Assembly: GCA_041653955.1 (NCBI GenBank)
Contig: JBAZEH010000008.1
Coordinates: 1 to 49,811, forward strand
Reading direction: 5' to 3'
DNA: 49,811 nt
DNA from: UBA1562 sp041653955
GTDB taxonomy: Bacteria > Omnitrophota > Gorgyraeia > Gygaellales > Profunditerraquicolaceae
The notes below the pieces were generated by a model that did no database searches, was not told where the DNA came from, and worked only from the letters and a program-made list of their open reading frames with translations. Both the position numbers and the translations under genes were made by a program. The stretch's first letter is position 1; each line of letters begins with the position of its first letter. Of this stretch, positions 15,002-24,087 are shown in pieces.

Positions 15002-17206
15002 TTATCCCTCAATTCTTCTTTTTAACGACCCGCCCCATTCTTCACGCATATCTTCCAGGGGCAGATAAACCAGCTCTTCTATACCGTTTAATATCCTTAA
15101 GACCCTCCCTCCTGTCTTACCGATAACGGAGAATGGGGCCTTAAGCCCCAGGGCGATCTTCCTGATCTTCTCTACAGACACCTTATCGCAGGTTATGATG
15201 ATCCTGGATTGCGATTCTCCGAAGAGCAAGGCATCCGGACGCATATTATAATTTAAGTTATCTATATTAACTCCTATCATTTTATCTTTGCCTGAAATGC
15301 AGCATTCAGCCAGCGCTACCGCCAGGCCTCCCTCGGAACAATCGTGGGCCGAATGCGCCAAACCTTTTTCTATCGCTGCCATGGCGGTTTCCTGGACCGC
15401 CTTTTCCAGTTTCAAGTCCAATCGCGGGGCATCCCCTTTTGTAAGATTATGGGCCTGGAGCAAATATTCGCTTGCCCCCAGCTCTTCAAGGCAAAATCCC
15501 AGAAGTATCACCGCGTCCCCCTCTTTTTTGAAGTTTTGCCGGCATGCCTTATCCACATCATTTATAATGCCTATCATGCCTATGGCAGGGGTAGGGTTAA
15601 TAGCAAAACGCGGGCTCTCATTATATAAAGAGACATTGCCGCTTACTACGGCTATCCTGAATGATCTGCAAATATCGCTTAAACCTTCCACGCATTTTTT
15701 AAACTGCCAGAAACTCTCCGGCTTCTCGGGATTGCCGAAATTCAGGCAATCTGTCACTGCTGCCGGACGCGCGCCCGAACAGGCCAGATTCCGCGCTGCC
15801 TCCGCTACCGCGATCTGCGCCCCCCGGTAAGGATTGAGGAAACAATAGCGGCTATTACAATCAGTAGTGGCTGCTATCCCTTTCTTTGTCCCTTTTAACC
15901 TGATCACCGCCGCGTCAGAACCGGGCAGGAGCACGGTGTTCGTCTGGACCATATGGTCATACTGCTCATATACCCAGGCCTTACTGGCGATAGAGGGCGC
16001 TGCCAACAGCTTTAATAAAATCCGGTTATTGTCTTTGGGCTCCGGTATATTTTTTAAATCAAGGCGGTTCAACTCTTTTAAATACGCGGGTTTCTTATCC
16101 GGCATATCGTATACCGGGGCCCCGGTCAAAGAGCGCGCGTTTAACCTGGAGACTATTTCTCCGTTATCCCTGATCGTCACCATCCCGTCCTTAGTGACCC
16201 TGCCGATGACCGAAACGTTTAAATCCCATTTCCTGAATATTTTCTTTATCCGCTCCTCTTTGCCTTTCCTGACGCAAAGGAGCATCCTCTCCTGGGACTC
16301 TGACATCATCAGCTCCCACGGCCGCATATCCTTTTCGCGCCTGGGGACTGCCTGTAATTCTATATCCATCCCCGAACCTCCAGCCTCAGCCATTTCGCTG
16401 GTGCAGCAGGTTAATCCCGCCGCCCCCATATCTTTTATCCCTACAACATAACCCGTATTAACGGCTTCCATAGTAGCCTCTATCAGGCATTTTTCTGTGA
16501 ATGGGTCGCCTATTTGCACGGTCGGCCTTTTCTCCTCGCCCTCCTTGAATTCATTGGAGGCAAGTATACTGCACCCGCCGATCCCGTCCCGCCCCGTGCT
16601 TGAACCCGCGTAAATGATCGCGTTACCCGGACCGTAAGCGCGGGCCCTCATCAATTTATCTTTCCTGGCTATACCTATACACATCGCGTTTACCAGGCAA
16701 TTTCCGGTATAACTATTGTCAAAGTAGATATCGCCTCCAACCGTAGGCACCCCCACGCAATTCCCGTAAGACTGTATGCCTTCCACAACCCCGCGAAAGA
16801 TATATTTGTTATAGGCTTTATCCAGAGGGCCAAAACGCAAAGAATCCAGCAGGGCGACCGGCCTGGCGCCTGCCGTGAATATATCCCTGATTATGCCTCC
16901 CACCCCCGTAGCCGCTCCCTGTTTCGGCTCAACCTGCGAAGGATGGTTGTGGCTCTCCATCTTAAAGATTATAGCCAGATCACCCAAAAGAATACCTCCG
17001 GCATCTTCTCCTATCAATGTTTTGTATCTTCCTGTCTTAGGCAACAGCTTAAGCCATTTGCGTGAACGCGGATAACCGCAATGTTCAGACCATTCAACCG
17101 AAAACATAGCCAGTTCCGTTTCGGTAGGCTTACGCCCTAAGATCTTCAGGATATCGCGGTATTCCTTGTCACTCAACCCAAGTGAACGATACGCGTCCGG
17201 TTTCAC
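15002..17206 (-). CDS. purL: FGAM synthase subunit PurL (small type)
   Basis: A 734-aa synthetase subunit of the PurSQL complex, converting FGAR to FGAM using ammonia from PurQ. The length is that of the Bacillus/Thermotoga form, not the roughly 1,300-aa fused enzyme. Recognisable parts are EHCGYPRSRKWLK, FKMESHNHPSQVEP and PTVGGDIYFDNSYTGNCLVN. A second ATP-grasp-like repeat contains CLNFGNPEKPE and AHDCSEGGLAVALAE. The GTG start overlaps the purQ stop in GTGA, a 4-nt overlap that couples the two subunits. Confidence 0.97.
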   Translation of the reverse strand: MKPDAYRSLGLSDKEYRDILKILGRKPTETELAMFSVEWSEHCGYPRSRKWLKLLPKTGRYKTLIGEDAGGILLGDLAIIFKMESHNHPSQVEPKQGAATGVGGIIRDIFTAGARPVALLDSLRFGPLDKAYNKYIFRGVVEGIQSYGNCVGVPTVGGDIYFDNSYTGNCLVNAMCIGIARKDKLMRARAYGPGNAIIYAGSSTGRDGIGGCSILASNEFKEGEEKRPTVQIGDPFTEKCLIEATMEAVNTGYVVGIKDMGAAGLTCCTSEMAEAGGSGMDIELQAVPRREKDMRPWELMMSESQERMLLCVRKGKEERIKKIFRKWDLNVSVIGRVTKDGMVTIRDNGEIVSRLNARSLTGAPVYDMPDKKPAYLKELNRLDLKNIPEPKDNNRILLKLLAAPSIASKAWVYEQYDHMVQTNTVLLPGSDAAVIRLKGTKKGIAATTDCNSRYCFLNPYRGAQIAVAEAARNLACSGARPAAVTDCLNFGNPEKPESFWQFKKCVEGLSDICRSFRIAVVSGNVSLYNESPRFAINPTPAIGMIGIINDVDKACRQNFKKEGDAVILLGFCLEELGASEYLLQAHNLTKGDAPRLDLKLEKAVQETAMAAIEKGLAHSAHDCSEGGLAVALAECCISGKDKMIGVNIDNLNYNMRPDALLFGESQSRIIITCDKVSVEKIRKIALGLKAPFSVIGKTGGRVLRILNGIEELVYLPLEDMREEWGGSLKRRIEG

Positions 17207-17907
17207 TGCCTTTTTCCTTTCTTGACCCAGTTGACTATTGACCTGAATATGGGATAACCGCCCATGGAACCCAGTGCTTTTTCAGAGCTCCTTTCTGGAT
17301 GCGGCATCATACCCAGGATGTTCCCTTTTTTATTGATTATGCCGGCTATATTATCCAGGGCCCCGTTGGGATTTGACCGCTCGTCGGTATCTCCTGAAAC
17401 AGAGCAATAACGGAAGACTATCCGGTTATTATCCCTTAACTCTTTTAATCCCCGCGCGTCAACATAATATTTTCCTTCGTTATGAGCTATAGGTATACTT
17501 AGGATATCTCCCGCATTATATAAACCTGTAAACCTGGTTTGATCGTTCTCTGTCTTTATATAAACGTGCCTGCAGATAAAATGGAGGTCCCGGTTTCGCA
17601 TCATCACCCCGGGCAAAAGCCCTGCCTCAAGGAGTATCTGAAAACCGTTACAGATCCCTATTACCGTGCCCCCTCTTTTCGCGAAACCGATAATAGAGTT
17701 CATCACCGGGGAAAACCTGGCTATAGCGCCTGTCCTCAGATAATCCCCGTAACTGAAACCCCCCGGGAGCACTATACAATCAAAACGGTTAAGGTCGGTA
17801 TCTTTATGCCAGATATAACCGGCCTGCTGGCCCAAAACCTCCCTGGCTACATAAAAACAATCCTGGTCGCAATTAGAGCCGGGGAAAACTACGATACCGA
17901 ACTTCAT
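17203..17907 (-). CDS. purQ: FGAM synthase glutaminase subunit PurQ
   Basis: A 234-aa class I glutaminase giving ammonia to PurL. Visible are FGIVVFPGSNCDQD at the N terminus, the nucleophile elbow GICNGFQILLEAGLLPG, and the His/Glu pair in MMPHPERSSE. It begins directly after the purS stop (no gap) and overlaps purL by 4 nt, as expected for a complex of fixed stoichiometry. Confidence 0.97.
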   Translation of the reverse strand: MKFGIVVFPGSNCDQDCFYVAREVLGQQAGYIWHKDTDLNRFDCIVLPGGFSYGDYLRTGAIARFSPVMNSIIGFAKRGGTVIGICNGFQILLEAGLLPGVMMRNRDLHFICRHVYIKTENDQTRFTGLYNAGDILSIPIAHNEGKYYVDARGLKELRDNNRIVFRYCSVSGDTDERSNPNGALDNIAGIINKKGNILGMMPHPERSSEKALGSMGGYPIFRSIVNWVKKGKRQ

Positions 17908-18156
17908 CTACTCCTCGCTTATCTTAAAGTGGTACTCTTCTATTATCGGATTAGCCAAAAGCTTCTTGCACATCAGCCCTACCTCTTCCTTCGCCCTCTT
18001 TTTATCTTTGTAATCCAGCCTGATGGCTATCCATTTACCTATACGCACATCTCCCAGGCCCTTATGTCCCAGCGACTCCAAAGCATGTTTAATAGTGAGG
18101 CCCTGTGGATCAGCAACGCCGTTTTTTAAAATAATATTGATCTCTGCTTTTAACAT
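17908..18156 (-). CDS. purS: FGAM synthase subunit PurS
   Basis: An 82-aa small subunit needed to assemble the PurL-PurQ complex. The pattern LKNGVADPQGLTIKHALESLGHKGLGDVRIGKWI is typical, as is the LLANPIIEEYHFKI ending. A good Shine-Dalgarno (GAGGAG) precedes the ATG. It stands 24 nt after the carB-N stop, where the second half of carB would otherwise continue. Confidence 0.95.
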   Translation of the reverse strand: MLKAEINIILKNGVADPQGLTIKHALESLGHKGLGDVRIGKWIAIRLDYKDKKRAKEEVGLMCKKLLANPIIEEYHFKISEE

Positions 18157-18180
18157 GGTTTTCTCCTCAATAAAACCGCC

Positions 18181-19827
18181 TTATGACTCGTATGTAGAAT
18201 AATAATAAGGTGTAAATGCCTCAAACTCCGCGGCGCAGGTATCCACCAGTTTATAACCAGGGATTATCCCGGCGCTCTTTCTCCACCCCCTTACCTCATC
18301 TTCACTCTTCTTCAACAGGCGGGCGATCTGTTTATCCGAGAAGCCGTATTCTTTTGCCGTCTTTAAGAGTTCAACCGGCACCTTCTCCTGAACGGATCCC
18401 GATCCCGCCTTTATCTGCGCCTCTAATCCGGTTATCTGCCGTATATTCTCAAGAAACCAGGGGTCAACCCCGGTCAACGCGTATATCTCATCTATACTGC
18501 TTCCCCTTTTGATCGCCTCTTTTATATAAAGTATCCTTAGCGCGCTGGGGTCGCGCAAATTCTTCTTTAATTCATCTTCATCGGGCGTGCGCGCCAGGTC
18601 ATCAAGGCCGCTGAGGCCTATCTCCAGAGAACGCAGCGCTTTCTGCAGCGCCTCTTTAAATGTCCTGCCTATCGCCATAACTTCGCCTACCGATTTCATC
18701 GCCACAGTCAAGACAGGATCTGCTGAAGGAAACTTCTCAAAGGTAAACCGCGGGACCTTCACCACGCAGTAATCTATAGCCGGCTCAAAACAGGCAGGGG
18801 TCTCCCTGGTAATATCATTGGGTATTTCATCTAATGTATACCCCACGGCCAATTTAGCCGCTATCTTAGCTATCGGGAATCCTGTTGCCTTGGAGGCCAG
18901 CGCGGAACTCCTGGATACTCTCGGGTTCATTTCTATCACCACCATGCGCCCGGTTCCGGGATGCACGGCAAACTGTATATTGGAGCCTCCGGTCTCAACG
19001 CCGATCTCCCTAATGCAGGCGATCGCGGCATCCCGCATCTTCTGGTACTCTTTATCAGCCAGAGTCTGGATAGGCGCGACAGTAATACTGTCTCCGGTAT
19101 GGACTCCCATAGGGTCAAAGTTTTCTATAGAACAGATAATAACAACATTATCTTTTATATCCCGCATCACCTCTAATTCAAACTCCTTCCAGCCGATCAC
19201 GGATTCTTCAATAAGGACCTCTCCTATCATGCTGGATTCAAGCCCATGCTTAGCGAGCGCCTTAAAATCCTCTATATTGTACGCAACACTTCCTCCTGTG
19301 CCGCCCAGGGTGAAACTTGGCCGGATGATAAGGGGAAACCCTATATCCCTGGCTATATCAAGAGCATCTTTTAAGTTATACGCCTTACCGCTTCCGGGCA
19401 GGTCCAACCCTATCTTCTTCATCGCCTCCTTGAATAAATGCCTATCCTCCCCCTTTTTTATCGCTTTTATATCGGCGCCTATGACCTCTACTTTGTATTT
19501 CTTCAATATACCTTTCTTATCCAGTTCTACCGCCAGATTCAAAGCGGTCTGCCCGCCCAATGTGGGGAGAAGTGCATCAGGCCTCTCTTTAGCGATTATT
19601 TTAGCGATGATCTCCGCGGTCAAAGGCTCAATATATGTCCTGTCCGCCGTATCCGGGTCAGTCATAATAGTAGCGGGGTTAGAATTCACCAGCACCACCT
19701 CAAAACCCTCTTCCTTAAGGACCTTGCATGCCTGGGTGCCGGAATAATCAAACTCACAGGCCTGGCTTATGATTATAGGGCCCGAGCCGATTATCAATAT
19801 CTTCTTAATATCTTTTCTTTTTGGCAC
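18181..19827 (-). CDS. carB: Carbamoyl-phosphate synthase large chain, N-terminal half only
   Basis: A 548-aa protein equal to the first half of CarB (usually about 1,070 aa). It has the N-terminal carboxyphosphate ATP-grasp unit (KKILIIGSGPIIISQACEFDYSG, LPTLGGQTALNLA, EMNPRVSRSSALASKATGFPIA) and the oligomerisation domain ending YKLVDTCAAEFEAFTPYYYSTYES. The stop falls at the normal boundary with the carbamoyl-phosphate unit, and purS follows after 24 nt, so the second half is not here in any frame. Split carB genes are known in Aquifex and methanogens. The GTG start lies behind GGAG and overlaps carA by 23 nt. Confidence 0.92.
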   Translation of the reverse strand: MPKRKDIKKILIIGSGPIIISQACEFDYSGTQACKVLKEEGFEVVLVNSNPATIMTDPDTADRTYIEPLTAEIIAKIIAKERPDALLPTLGGQTALNLAVELDKKGILKKYKVEVIGADIKAIKKGEDRHLFKEAMKKIGLDLPGSGKAYNLKDALDIARDIGFPLIIRPSFTLGGTGGSVAYNIEDFKALAKHGLESSMIGEVLIEESVIGWKEFELEVMRDIKDNVVIICSIENFDPMGVHTGDSITVAPIQTLADKEYQKMRDAAIACIREIGVETGGSNIQFAVHPGTGRMVVIEMNPRVSRSSALASKATGFPIAKIAAKLAVGYTLDEIPNDITRETPACFEPAIDYCVVKVPRFTFEKFPSADPVLTVAMKSVGEVMAIGRTFKEALQKALRSLEIGLSGLDDLARTPDEDELKKNLRDPSALRILYIKEAIKRGSSIDEIYALTGVDPWFLENIRQITGLEAQIKAGSGSVQEKVPVELLKTAKEYGFSDKQIARLLKKSEDEVRGWRKSAGIIPGYKLVDTCAAEFEAFTPYYYSTYES

Positions 19828-20905
19828 GCCAATTCTCCATCATCTTTACAAAATCTTTAAATAAATATTCCGCGTCATGCGGGCCGGGAGAGGCTTCCGG
19901 GTGGAACTGCACGGAGAAAACCGGAAGTTTCTTATGCCGCATCCCTTCAAGGGTCCGGTCATTTAAATTAATATGCGTTATCTCTATATCTTTCTTATCC
20001 AGGGTATCTATATCTACGCAGAAGCCGTGGTTCTGCGCTGTGATAAAAACCTTGCCGCTTTTTATATCCCTGACCGGATGGTTAGCACCGTGATGGCCAA
20101 ACTTAAGCTTGTAGGTTCTCCCTCCCAGGGCAAGCCCGAGGATCTGCTGGCCAAGGCATATCCCGAATATCGGCACCCTGCCGATCAATCTTTTGACAGT
20201 CTCTACCACATAACCTACTGCCGCCGGGTCTCCTGGCCCGTTAGAGATCATTACCCCGTCAGGGCGCGACTCCAGGACCTTATCCGCGGAGATACCCGCA
20301 GGCACAACCATGGCCTCGCATTGGTTCTTCGCCAGCTCTCTTAAGATATTATATTTTACCCCGCAATCTATTACGGCTACCTTATACCTTGCCTTTCCCG
20401 ACGGCCACGTATACGCCTTGCTGCCCGTCACCTCTTTTACCAGGTCTACGCCTATCAATCCAGGAGAAGCAATAGCCTTATTTATCAGGCTTTTTTCATC
20501 CCGGTCAACCGTAGATAAAACGGCCTTCATCGCGCCTGCCTGCCTTATATGCAGGGTAAGAGCGCGCGTATCTATACCCTCAATCCCCAAAATATTATTT
20601 TCCTTAAGGTATTCTCCCAGCGGTCTTTCATGACGCCAATTGCTGGCTATCTTGCTGTATTCCCTGACCAGTAAACCTGCGATAAAAGGCTGGCGGGATT
20701 CAGCGTCCTCTTTAGTTATCCCGTAATTCCCGATCAAAGGGTAAGTCATGGCGACAATCTGGCCTTTATAGGAAGGGTCAGTGATTATCTCCTGGTAACC
20801 GCACATGCTGGTATTAAAGACAACCTCGCCGCGGCTTTCACCTTCCGCGCCGAAAGGCCTGCCTTTAAAAATCTTCCCATCTTCTAACGCTAATATAGCA
20901 TTCAT
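19805..20905 (-). CDS. carA: Carbamoyl-phosphate synthase small chain
   Basis: A 366-aa glutaminase subunit that supplies ammonia to CarB for carbamoyl phosphate (pyrimidines, arginine). The N-terminal CPSase domain has LALEDGKIFKGRPFG and VFNTSMCGYQEIITDPSY. The C-terminal class I glutaminase has the elbow FGICLGQQILGLALGG, GHHGANHPV, and the catalytic His/Glu in VQFHPEASPGPHD. The length is normal. It lies 31 nt after pyrG and overlaps carB-N. Confidence 0.97.
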   Translation of the reverse strand: MNAILALEDGKIFKGRPFGAEGESRGEVVFNTSMCGYQEIITDPSYKGQIVAMTYPLIGNYGITKEDAESRQPFIAGLLVREYSKIASNWRHERPLGEYLKENNILGIEGIDTRALTLHIRQAGAMKAVLSTVDRDEKSLINKAIASPGLIGVDLVKEVTGSKAYTWPSGKARYKVAVIDCGVKYNILRELAKNQCEAMVVPAGISADKVLESRPDGVMISNGPGDPAAVGYVVETVKRLIGRVPIFGICLGQQILGLALGGRTYKLKFGHHGANHPVRDIKSGKVFITAQNHGFCVDIDTLDKKDIEITHINLNDRTLEGMRHKKLPVFSVQFHPEASPGPHDAEYLFKDFVKMMENWRAKKKRY

Positions 20906-20936
20906 AATCTTATGTGGGGGCTCTTCTCCGACTGGC

Positions 20937-22550
20937 TCAAGAAAGGCCCCTGGTTTTTTCCAGGGCCGCGCTAATGAACCCGCTGAATAACGGATGCGCT
21001 TCGTCGGGCTTGGATTTGAATTCCGGGTGGAATTGCACCGCGATAAAATAGGGGTGGCCTTTCAATTCAACTATCTCAACCAGGCCCTTTTTCGGATATA
21101 TCCCCGAGAATACCATCCCTTCCTTCTCTAATATTTTCCTGTATTTATTGTTGAACTCATACCTGTGGCGGTGCCGCTCCTGTATCTGCCCTCTTTTATA
21201 TAACCTGAACGCCAGGGTATCCTTCTTTATTTTGCAGGGATACCCCCCAAGGCGCATAGTGCCTCCCATGTCTTTAACCTTTTTCTGTTCCTCCAGCAGG
21301 CTGATCACTGGATATTTTGTCCTTGCCTTGAACTCCGTGGAATTAGCCCCGTTCAAACCGCAGGCATTCCTGGAAAATTCTATCACCGCGCACTGCATCC
21401 CCAGGCAGAGCCCAAAAAATGGTATCTTATTATTGCGCGCGAACCTGACAGCCTTTATCTTCCCCTCGATCCCGCGATAACCGAAACCGCCGGGGATCAA
21501 TATGCCTGAAATATCCTTTAGCAGGCTTTCTGCGCCGTCTCTCTCTATATCCTCGGAATCTATCTTCCTTATCTCTACCCTGGCGTCATTTTCAATCCCG
21601 GCGTGCGCCAGTGACTCATATATGGACTTATAGGAATCCTGCAGGCCTATATATTTTCCTACTACCGCGACAGTAACTTTATATTTAGGGCCCAATACCT
21701 TCTCCACTACACCCTTCTCCCAATCCCTTAGCCCTGAAGGCTTGCATATCAGCCCGAAATGGCTCAATATTATCTCATCCAGTATCTGGTTTTTAAAAAC
21801 CAGCGGCAGCTGATATATTGAGCCCACGTCCCTGGCCTCAATAACCGCCTCCTTCCTCACATTACAGAATAATGATATCTTTTCCTTCACCTCGTCGGAT
21901 AATGCCTTTTCTGTGCGACAGACAAGTATATCCGGCTGTATTCCGATCTCACGCAGGGTGCCGACGCTATGCTGCGTGGGTTTTGTCTTTATTTCATCGG
22001 AGCATTTTATATAAGGCACAAGGGTGAGGTGTATATAAAGCACATTCCCTCTCCCGGCGTCCTGCCCGAACTGGCGGGCGGCTTCAAGAAAAGGCAGGCT
22101 CTCTATATCGCCCACTGTTCCGCCTATCTCTATCATCACCACCTCGGCAGCCGAGACCGAAGCGAGCTTCTTGACCCTGTCCTTGATCTCATTGGTTATA
22201 TGCGGAATAACCTGTATGGTCTTGCCTAAATAATCTCCGCGCCGCTCCCGTGAAATAACCGCGTTATAAACCTGGCCCGTGGTTACATTATTGAACTTTG
22301 ACATACGGGCACGCGTGAACCTCTCGTAATGGCCAAGGTCCAAGTCTGTCTCCGCGCCGTCTTCAGTCACATAAACCTCGCCATGCTGATAAGGGTTCAT
22401 CGTGCCGGGGTCTACATTGATATAGGGGTCGCACTTCATCAGGGTGACCTTAAGCCCCCGCAATTCCAGGATCTTGGCGATAGAAGCGGAGGTTATCCCC
22501 TTGCCCAAGCTTGAGATCACTCCTCCGGTTACGAATATATATTTTGTCAT
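20937..22550 (-). CDS. pyrG: CTP synthase
   Basis: A 537-aa enzyme that aminates UTP to CTP with glutamine. The N-terminal synthetase begins KYIFVTGGVISSLGKGI and has KCDPYINVDPGTMNPYQHGEVYVTEDGAE. The C-terminal class I glutaminase has GLCLGMQCAVIEFSRN and the His/Glu pair in VQFHPEFKSKP. It is the first gene of the pyrG-carA-carB-pur operon, with its own promoter and a leader terminator. No convincing Shine-Dalgarno lies between the terminator and the ATG (sequence GATCCTATT), which is unlike its neighbours. Confidence 0.97.
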   Translation of the reverse strand: MTKYIFVTGGVISSLGKGITSASIAKILELRGLKVTLMKCDPYINVDPGTMNPYQHGEVYVTEDGAETDLDLGHYERFTRARMSKFNNVTTGQVYNAVISRERRGDYLGKTIQVIPHITNEIKDRVKKLASVSAAEVVMIEIGGTVGDIESLPFLEAARQFGQDAGRGNVLYIHLTLVPYIKCSDEIKTKPTQHSVGTLREIGIQPDILVCRTEKALSDEVKEKISLFCNVRKEAVIEARDVGSIYQLPLVFKNQILDEIILSHFGLICKPSGLRDWEKGVVEKVLGPKYKVTVAVVGKYIGLQDSYKSIYESLAHAGIENDARVEIRKIDSEDIERDGAESLLKDISGILIPGGFGYRGIEGKIKAVRFARNNKIPFFGLCLGMQCAVIEFSRNACGLNGANSTEFKARTKYPVISLLEEQKKVKDMGGTMRLGGYPCKIKKDTLAFRLYKRGQIQERHRHRYEFNNKYRKILEKEGMVFSGIYPKKGLVEIVELKGHPYFIAVQFHPEFKSKPDEAHPLFSGFISAALEKTRGLS

Positions 22551-22566
22551 AATAGGATCAAATAAA

Positions 22567-22606
22567 AAAGGCGCCTTGAGCCGATAGTCCGGCCCTTAAC
22601 GCCTTT
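22567..22606 (-). promoter_or_regulatory. Attenuator-like terminator in the pyrG leader
   Basis: On the transcript: AAAGGCG...CGCCTTT lower arms, GGGCCG/CGGCTC upper arms, loop GACTAT, then a T-run ending about 11 nt before the ATG. The 5' arm can instead form AAC-(AAAGGC)-GTT (22598-22609), a weak 3-bp hairpin with an A1/G4 hexaloop. Because it sits between promoter and start codon it should cut pyrG transcription unless prevented. Confidence 0.65.
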
Positions 22607-22640
22607 GTTTGTCTGTAGTACTTACTTTGGACTACGATTA

Positions 22641-22668
22641 AGTATAACATATGCAGGCCTTAAGTCAA
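22641..22668 (-). promoter_or_regulatory. Promoter of the pyrG-car-pur operon
   Basis: On the minus strand: TTGACT, 16-nt spacer, TATACT, preceded by TGT (extended -10). It lies immediately after the gltD stop. Confidence 0.7.
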
Positions 22669-22671
22669 AGG

Positions 22672-24087
22672 TTAAATCACCGGCAAAAAAGAGCTTCCCG
22701 TAAGATAGGTATCCATACAGTATGCCGCGCGCCTCCCCTCGCTGATCGCCCACACTACCAGGGATTGTCCCCTGCGCATATCTCCAGCGGAAAATACGCC
22801 GTTAACCGAAGTCATAAGATTATCTCCTGTCTTTATATTGCCGCGGGGATCGAGCTCTAATTCCAGGGCCTCAATTAAACCGTTCTTTTCAGGGCGCAAA
22901 AAACCCATAGCCAATATTACCAGTTCAGCCTCGATCTCAAAGGCGCTTTCGGGGGCCTCTTCTTCGCATTTAACTTTGGCGCAGGATAGTTTCTTTAACC
23001 GCCCCTTCTCTCCTATAAATCTCTTTGTCAATACCGACCATTCGCGCCTTGCGCCCTCCTCGTGGCTTGAGGAGCTCCTTAAAAGCAGAGGATATTTTGG
23101 CCAGGGGTACTCGGGCCCGCGGCACCCCGGAGGTTGAGGTAAAAGCTCTATCTGCACCACACAGCTTGCCCCCTGCCTGTTAGCAACCCCTACGCAGTCA
23201 GCACCCGTATCCCCGCCTCCAATAACCACAACGCGCTTGCCTTTGGCGTCTATAAGTCCATCATCGCAGACCTTCTCGCCCGCGGCCTTTCTGTTCGCCC
23301 GGGCCAGATAATCCATGGCGAAATATATGCCTTTTAATTCCCTGCCCTCTATCTTCAGGTCCCGCGGGACCCCGCAGCCCCCGGCAAGGCAAAGCGCGTC
23401 AAATTCTCTTCTTAATTTTTTTACGTCATAATCTTTACCGACGCAAATACCGGCATTAAATACAATACCCCCTTCCTCCAATATCTTTATCCTCCTGTCT
23501 AAAATCCGCTTTTCAAGCTTAAAGTCCGGTATGCCGTAACGCATTATCCCGCCGATCCGGTCCTCTTTTTCAAATACGGACACGCTGTGTCCTGCTTTAT
23601 TCAGCTGCTCCGCGCAGGATAACCCCGCCGGCCCGGAGCCAATGACTGCTACGCGTTTTCCCGTACGCCTTAACGGTATAAACGGCCTGACTAACCCTTC
23701 GCGAAAGGCATACTCTATGACCGCGAGCTCATTCTCTCTGATGGTCACCGGCTCATCATTTATGCCGAGCACGCAAGAATATTCGCACGGCGCCGGGCAC
23801 AACCTTCCGGTTACCTCCGGAAGATTATTAGTCGCGCTAAGCAACTCAAACGCCCTCTTCCAATCCCCGCGGAAAAGAAGGTCATTCCACTCCGGTATAT
23901 AGTTGCCTAAAGGGCACCCCCAATGGCAAAAAGGAGTCCCGCAATCCATGCACCGTGATGCCTGCTCCCGGGAATCACAGGTATCAACGGGCACGCAGAC
24001 TTCGCGGAAATCTTTCACTCGTTCGCGTGCCGGCCGGTACGCTGCCTGTTTCCTCCCTGTTTTTAAGAACCCTCTGGGATCACCCAT
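22672..24087 (-). CDS. gltD: Glutamate synthase small subunit
   Basis: A 471-aa NAD(P)H-oxidising flavoprotein subunit of GOGAT that passes electrons to GltB. The N-terminal region has cysteine motifs for Fe-S clusters (CMDCGTPFCHWGCPLGNYIPEW and LCPAPCEYSCVLG). Then come the FAD site VAVIGSGPAGLSCAEQL and the NAD(P) site VVVIGGGDTGADCVG. It ends with the FAD loop GVFSAGDMRRGQSLVVWAI. It overlaps gltB by 8 nt. The length matches the usual 470-500 aa. Confidence 0.97.
   Translation of the reverse strand: MGDPRGFLKTGRKQAAYRPARERVKDFREVCVPVDTCDSREQASRCMDCGTPFCHWGCPLGNYIPEWNDLLFRGDWKRAFELLSATNNLPEVTGRLCPAPCEYSCVLGINDEPVTIRENELAVIEYAFREGLVRPFIPLRRTGKRVAVIGSGPAGLSCAEQLNKAGHSVSVFEKEDRIGGIMRYGIPDFKLEKRILDRRIKILEEGGIVFNAGICVGKDYDVKKLRREFDALCLAGGCGVPRDLKIEGRELKGIYFAMDYLARANRKAAGEKVCDDGLIDAKGKRVVVIGGGDTGADCVGVANRQGASCVVQIELLPQPPGCRGPEYPWPKYPLLLRSSSSHEEGARREWSVLTKRFIGEKGRLKKLSCAKVKCEEEAPESAFEIEAELVILAMGFLRPEKNGLIEALELELDPRGNIKTGDNLMTSVNGVFSAGDMRRGQSLVVWAISEGRRAAYCMDTYLTGSSFLPVI

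Noticed and set aside
18157..18181. Frameshift in carB hiding the second half
   Set aside because: The 24 nt after the stop lead straight into purS with its own ribosome site; no CarB C-terminal sequence occurs in any frame downstream.
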